From: Enchytraeus crypticus
Taxonomy: Eukaryota > Annelida > Clitellata > Enchytraeida > Enchytraeidae
Assembly: GCA_905160935.1 (NCBI GenBank)
Contig: CAJHZI010000708.1
Location: 124,001-188,000 of the forward strand
Direction: 5' to 3'
Length of the DNA: 64,000 nucleotides
Part shown: positions 60,929 to 64,000 of the stretch, piece after piece
Layout: every line of letters begins with the position of its first letter
Numbering within the stretch: the stretch's first letter is position 1
Made by a program: the position numbers and the translations under genes
The notes under the pieces: model-generated
The model's input: only the letters and a program-made list of their open reading frames with translations
Told to the model about the DNA's origin: nothing
The model's database searches: none

Positions 60929-61638
60929 CTTTAGTCCTTTAAGAACTCGTGTATTGTAAAACACTACTGTTTTATTAAGAATAACTTTAGTCCTTTATGA
61001 ACTCTTGCATTGTATAACACTACTGTTTTAGTAAGACTAACTTTAGTCCTTTATGAACTCGTGCATTGTATAACACTACTGTTTTAGTAAGACTAACTTT
61101 AGTCCTTTATGAACTCGTGCATTGTATAACACTACTGTTTTAGTAAGACTAACTTTAGTCCTTTATGAACTCGTGTATTGTATAACACTACTGTTTTAGT
61201 AAGAATAACATTAGTCCTTTATGAACTCGTGTATTGTATAACACTACTGTTTTAGTAAGAATAACATTAGTCCTTTATGAACTCGTGTATTGTATAACAC
61301 TACTGTTTTAGTAAGAATAGCTTTAGTCCTTTATGAACTCGTGTATTGTATAACACTACTGTTTTAATAAGACTAACTTTAGTCCTTTATGAACTCGTGC
61401 ATTGTATAACACTACTGTTTTAGTAAGACTAACTTTAGTCCTTTATGAACTCGTGCATTGTATAACACTACTGTTTTAGTAAGACTAACTTTAGTCCTTT
61501 ATGAACTCGTGTATTGTATAACACTACTGTTTTAGTAAGAATAACTTTAGTCCTTTATGAACCCGTGTATTGTATAACACTACTGTTTTAGTAAGAATAA
61601 CTTTAGTCCTTTAAGAACTCGTGTATTGTATAACACAG
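60929..61638 (+). repeat. 56-bp minisatellite abutting the small gene's first exon
   Basis: About 12.6 units of ctttagtcctttatgaactc + gtgtattgtataacac + tactgttttagtaagaataa (56 bases; starts at 60929 and 60985 measured). The last unit breaks after ataacac, followed by AG and the exon. Confidence 0.95.
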
Positions 61639-62700
61639 TCCTCAAGGTTCTCCTATATTGACCCGCCTCAGAGCCTCTCTCCACTGGAAAGAGATTGGAG
61701 GTGCTTCTTCAGCAGGGAGTGCGCCAGTAACAACCTCGTCCACCTAGGACTGTACGGCGTGCCTAGCTCCAGGTCCAAGCGATGTCCCTTCCAGGCAGCC
61801 ACCCCCCACCTCTCTCCACTGGATCAAGAGATCTACGACATTTCACAGGAAATACTTCCCGGATTATCCGTGAGATTGGGATTCCTCCATCAGCTCTACA
61901 GGTCTGGATCAAGAGTACTAGTGGATATAATTAACGTTGAGAGATTTACGTGGAAATGTTGCACTGCCTCTTAGTTTTGGAACTACTGAATAGTTCTCTA
62001 AATTTATTCATAGTTCGGTTACAGTATAGCCAATAAGAGAGAGTGAATGTTATTACTTACAAAGCACTAATGGTTTATATGGGAGGTGTCTTGCAGCAAG
62101 TCAAACTATGCGGATAAGTAGGTGTGATATACTACTACGTTAAATAACATCTATCTTCTGGAAGGATTATTATATACTATCTAAATTCAGTACTAGGTGT
62201 ATTTCATCTTGAGAGTTAATTAAATTAATAACACCCGATAATACTTTGTTATCATTTATATGACAGATTTAAGTCACGTGTTCACTTTGTTTTGTTGTTT
62301 GTTGTTGCTCAGTAGAGGCTCACGTGACCTGCCGCTATCAGGTCACGTGTTCACTGTATTGTTGTTGTTGCTCAGGAGAGGATCACGTGACCTACCTCTA
62401 TCAGGTCACGTGTTCACTGTGTTGTTGTTGTTGCTGCTCAGGAAAGGCTCACGTGACTTACCTCTATCAGGTCACGTGTTCACGCGGCAGAGCCGTGAGG
62501 AGGCGACCTGGTCTATGTGCGCTGAGTGTGACACAGCCTGGATGGGTGGGACTTGTCGTGACCACGCCTCCACCCTGCTGCTCAGAGCCTATCAGAGAGA
62601 CAACTACCTGCTCGTGGGCGTGGCTAGAGAGGAGAGGAAGGCGGAGCTAGAGAGAACACTGGAGGATATTAGACATGTGGCCCTGCAGTGGAACAACTAG
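61639..62700 (+). CDS. Paralogue of the small secreted protein, 5' end not found
   Basis: Coding exons 61639-61901 and 62442-62700, phase 2 junction as in 52152-53461. Seen: LVHLGLYGVPSSRSKR, LSPLDQEIYDISQEI, then SGHVFT, DTAWMGGTCRDHASTLLLRA, YLLVGVAREERKAELE and a C-terminal charged helix. Exon 2 is highly similar to the paralogue at nucleotide level; exon 1 less so. No ATG or signal peptide is present in exon 1, and the sequence before it is a 56-bp minisatellite, so either a 5' exon lies further upstream (unseen) or the start has been lost and this is a fragment. Exon 2 has three in-frame acceptors (62313, 62376, 62442). Position after the vWA gene at 57579 mirrors the other pair. Confidence 0.6.
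62280..62485 (+). repeat. Triplicated intron-exon boundary of the small gene
   Basis: Three copies of a 63-66 bp unit: T/G-rich run ending gttgctcag, then (tag/gag/gaa)AGGCTCACGTGAC, CTATCAGGTCACGTGTTCAC. Exon starts would be 62313, 62376 and 62442, spaced 63 and 66 bases, so all keep frame. Confidence 0.93.
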
Positions 62701-63045
62701 GTGAATCACTACAGGTGGATCACTACAGGTGGATCACTACAGGTGAATCACTACAGGTGGATCACTACAGGTGAATCACTACAGGTGGATCACAACAGGT
62801 GAATCACTACAGGTGAATCACTACAGGTGGATCACTACAGGTGAATCACTACAGGTGGATCACTACAGGTGGATCACTACAGGTGAATCACTACAGGTGG
62901 ATCACTACAGGTGGATCACTACAGGTGGATCACTACAGGTGGATCGCTACAGGTGGATCACTACAGGTGAATCACTACAGGTGGATCACTACAGGTGGAT
63001 CATTACAGGTGGATCACCACAGGTGGATCACTACAGGTGGATTTC
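62701..63045 (+). repeat. 14-bp minisatellite directly after the stop
   Basis: About 24 copies of gtgaatcactacag / gtggatcactacag starting at the base after the TAG stop. Each unit boundary reads cag-gtgga, which resembles a splice donor. Confidence 0.95.
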
Positions 63046-63124
63046 TTCACTGTAGAAGATTGGATGAATATCGAACTGGTAAGGATTATAGGGAACAGGA
63101 AATAGAGAAAAATCAACAAAATTT

Positions 63125-63185
63125 CCTTCCTCTCTCTGTGTCTCTCTCTCTCTCACTCTCTCTCTCTCTCTCCCTCTCTCTCTTT
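63125..63185 (+). repeat. (CT)n tract
   Basis: tctctctctctc with few interruptions. Confidence 0.93.
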
Positions 63186-63189
63186 GTAA

Positions 63190-64000
63190 AGTCTAACAGC
63201 ATGTCCATGACATATAAATATTCCAATCGATACTGTAGTTAGTAATAATTTTCATTTTAACACAAGAATGCATTAATAAAAAAAATCATCCTATATCCCA
63301 GCCTCTATTTTCTTCTAACCCTTTTTCCGTGCATTCTCTCTCTCTTATTTCATATTTAAACCACCCCGCCGATATACATGTAGAACAACATATCTCACAC
63401 GGTCCTTCTTAATTTCTCTTTTCTCATTAACTCTTTCTTATCATAGTAACAGTAGAAATCTAATGATTCAGGGAGTGACCTCAAAGCTGTAAGCGTAGAG
63501 GTGGTCTATTTTAGCTTTAAATGACTTTGTCAATAACAAAATTGCTTTAAATATATTTTATATCATTTCTTTCAAGAAAAATGATATGCAAATGATAGTC
63601 TGTTTGTGTAGATTGTGCAAAAAACGTCCCTGACATTACCTTATGACGAGGAATCGGACGTTAAATTCATATTGAGTGAAGACGTTTCGCACATTAACTG
63701 AAGAAATTCGCATAATACAGTAAACTCACAGTAATCTTGCCTAGTTAACATTTTACGTGCTGGAAGAAGTTGTTGTAAACTCAGATACTCAAAAAACTTT
63801 TTTATTCCCCCAATTTATAGTCAAAATCTGCAAATTTACGTAACTGTGTGTTATTATAATACTATTAGCAAAAGACTTTAGTTGCTCTGTGCTTTATCGC
63901 TAGCATGTTCAAGGTGTGGTTTATTTGTTAACAATGTTCTCAGATTAGCAGTGTACGCGTATTTAATAATTCTTAGTAACAAATAAATGATCTAAAATAA
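63190..64000. other. No gene seen to window end
   Basis: AT-rich spacer with one SINE-C-like fragment at 63625-63680 (acgtccctgacattacctta, ggacgttaaattcatattga). Confidence 0.5.

Overview
This is a repeat-rich, AT-rich window of nuclear DNA from a bilaterian animal. Genes are split by GT-AG introns, intergenic DNA is filled with tRNA-derived SINEs, LINE fragments and tandem repeats, and no bacterial or viral operon structure is present. A CR1/L2-like LINE with a 2A-like N-terminal motif, and a small neuropeptide precursor with amidated RF ends, fit a marine invertebrate. A lophotrochozoan is my best guess, but the sequence does not settle it.

Layout. 1) 342-1817 (+): BCAS2/SPF27, a spliceosomal Prp19-complex subunit, 3 exons. 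2) 3242-8569 (-): complete 9-exon ACADL, mitochondrial long-chain acyl-CoA dehydrogenase, 456 codons. 3) 8570-13884: no gene seen; microsatellites, a LINE 3' fragment and one possible DNA-transposon end. 4) 13885-16657 (+): METTL21A-like lysine methyltransferase with two large loop insertions. 5) 17907-18335 (-): single-exon neuropeptide precursor predicted to release two peptides ending in GRF-amide. 6) 18400-38800: gene-poor, with a decayed LINE (23585-26215) and several minisatellites. 7) 38864-62700 (+): a tandem cluster of related genes. These are three single-pass membrane proteins with extracellular von Willebrand factor A (vWA) domains (38864-44227 with two vWA domains; 49337-51746 and 57579-60196 with one each). 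Each single-vWA gene is followed by a member of a second, small, probably secreted family (52152-53461; 61639-62700). 8) 62701-64000: minisatellite and unremarkable DNA.

The cluster is the best candidate for an undescribed system. I rebuilt the exons by splice sites and reading phase. All vWA units share a phase-2 intron inside the vWA domain and a phase-1 intron before the transmembrane exon. Two genes have almost identical transmembrane exons although their vWA exons are clearly diverged. All three tails end near a Tyr-x-x-Ile/Val motif, and two carry SH3-type proline motifs and YxN motifs. Together this looks like a diversifying receptor family with a shared signalling module, paired with small secreted partners; ligand and function are unknown.

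A second theme is that tandem repeats sit exactly on gene landmarks. BCAS2 and the last small gene have multiplied splice acceptors. BCAS2 and ACADL have their final codons plus stop repeated in the 3' flank. Introns of four cluster genes carry minisatellites that reach, or nearly reach, the acceptor.
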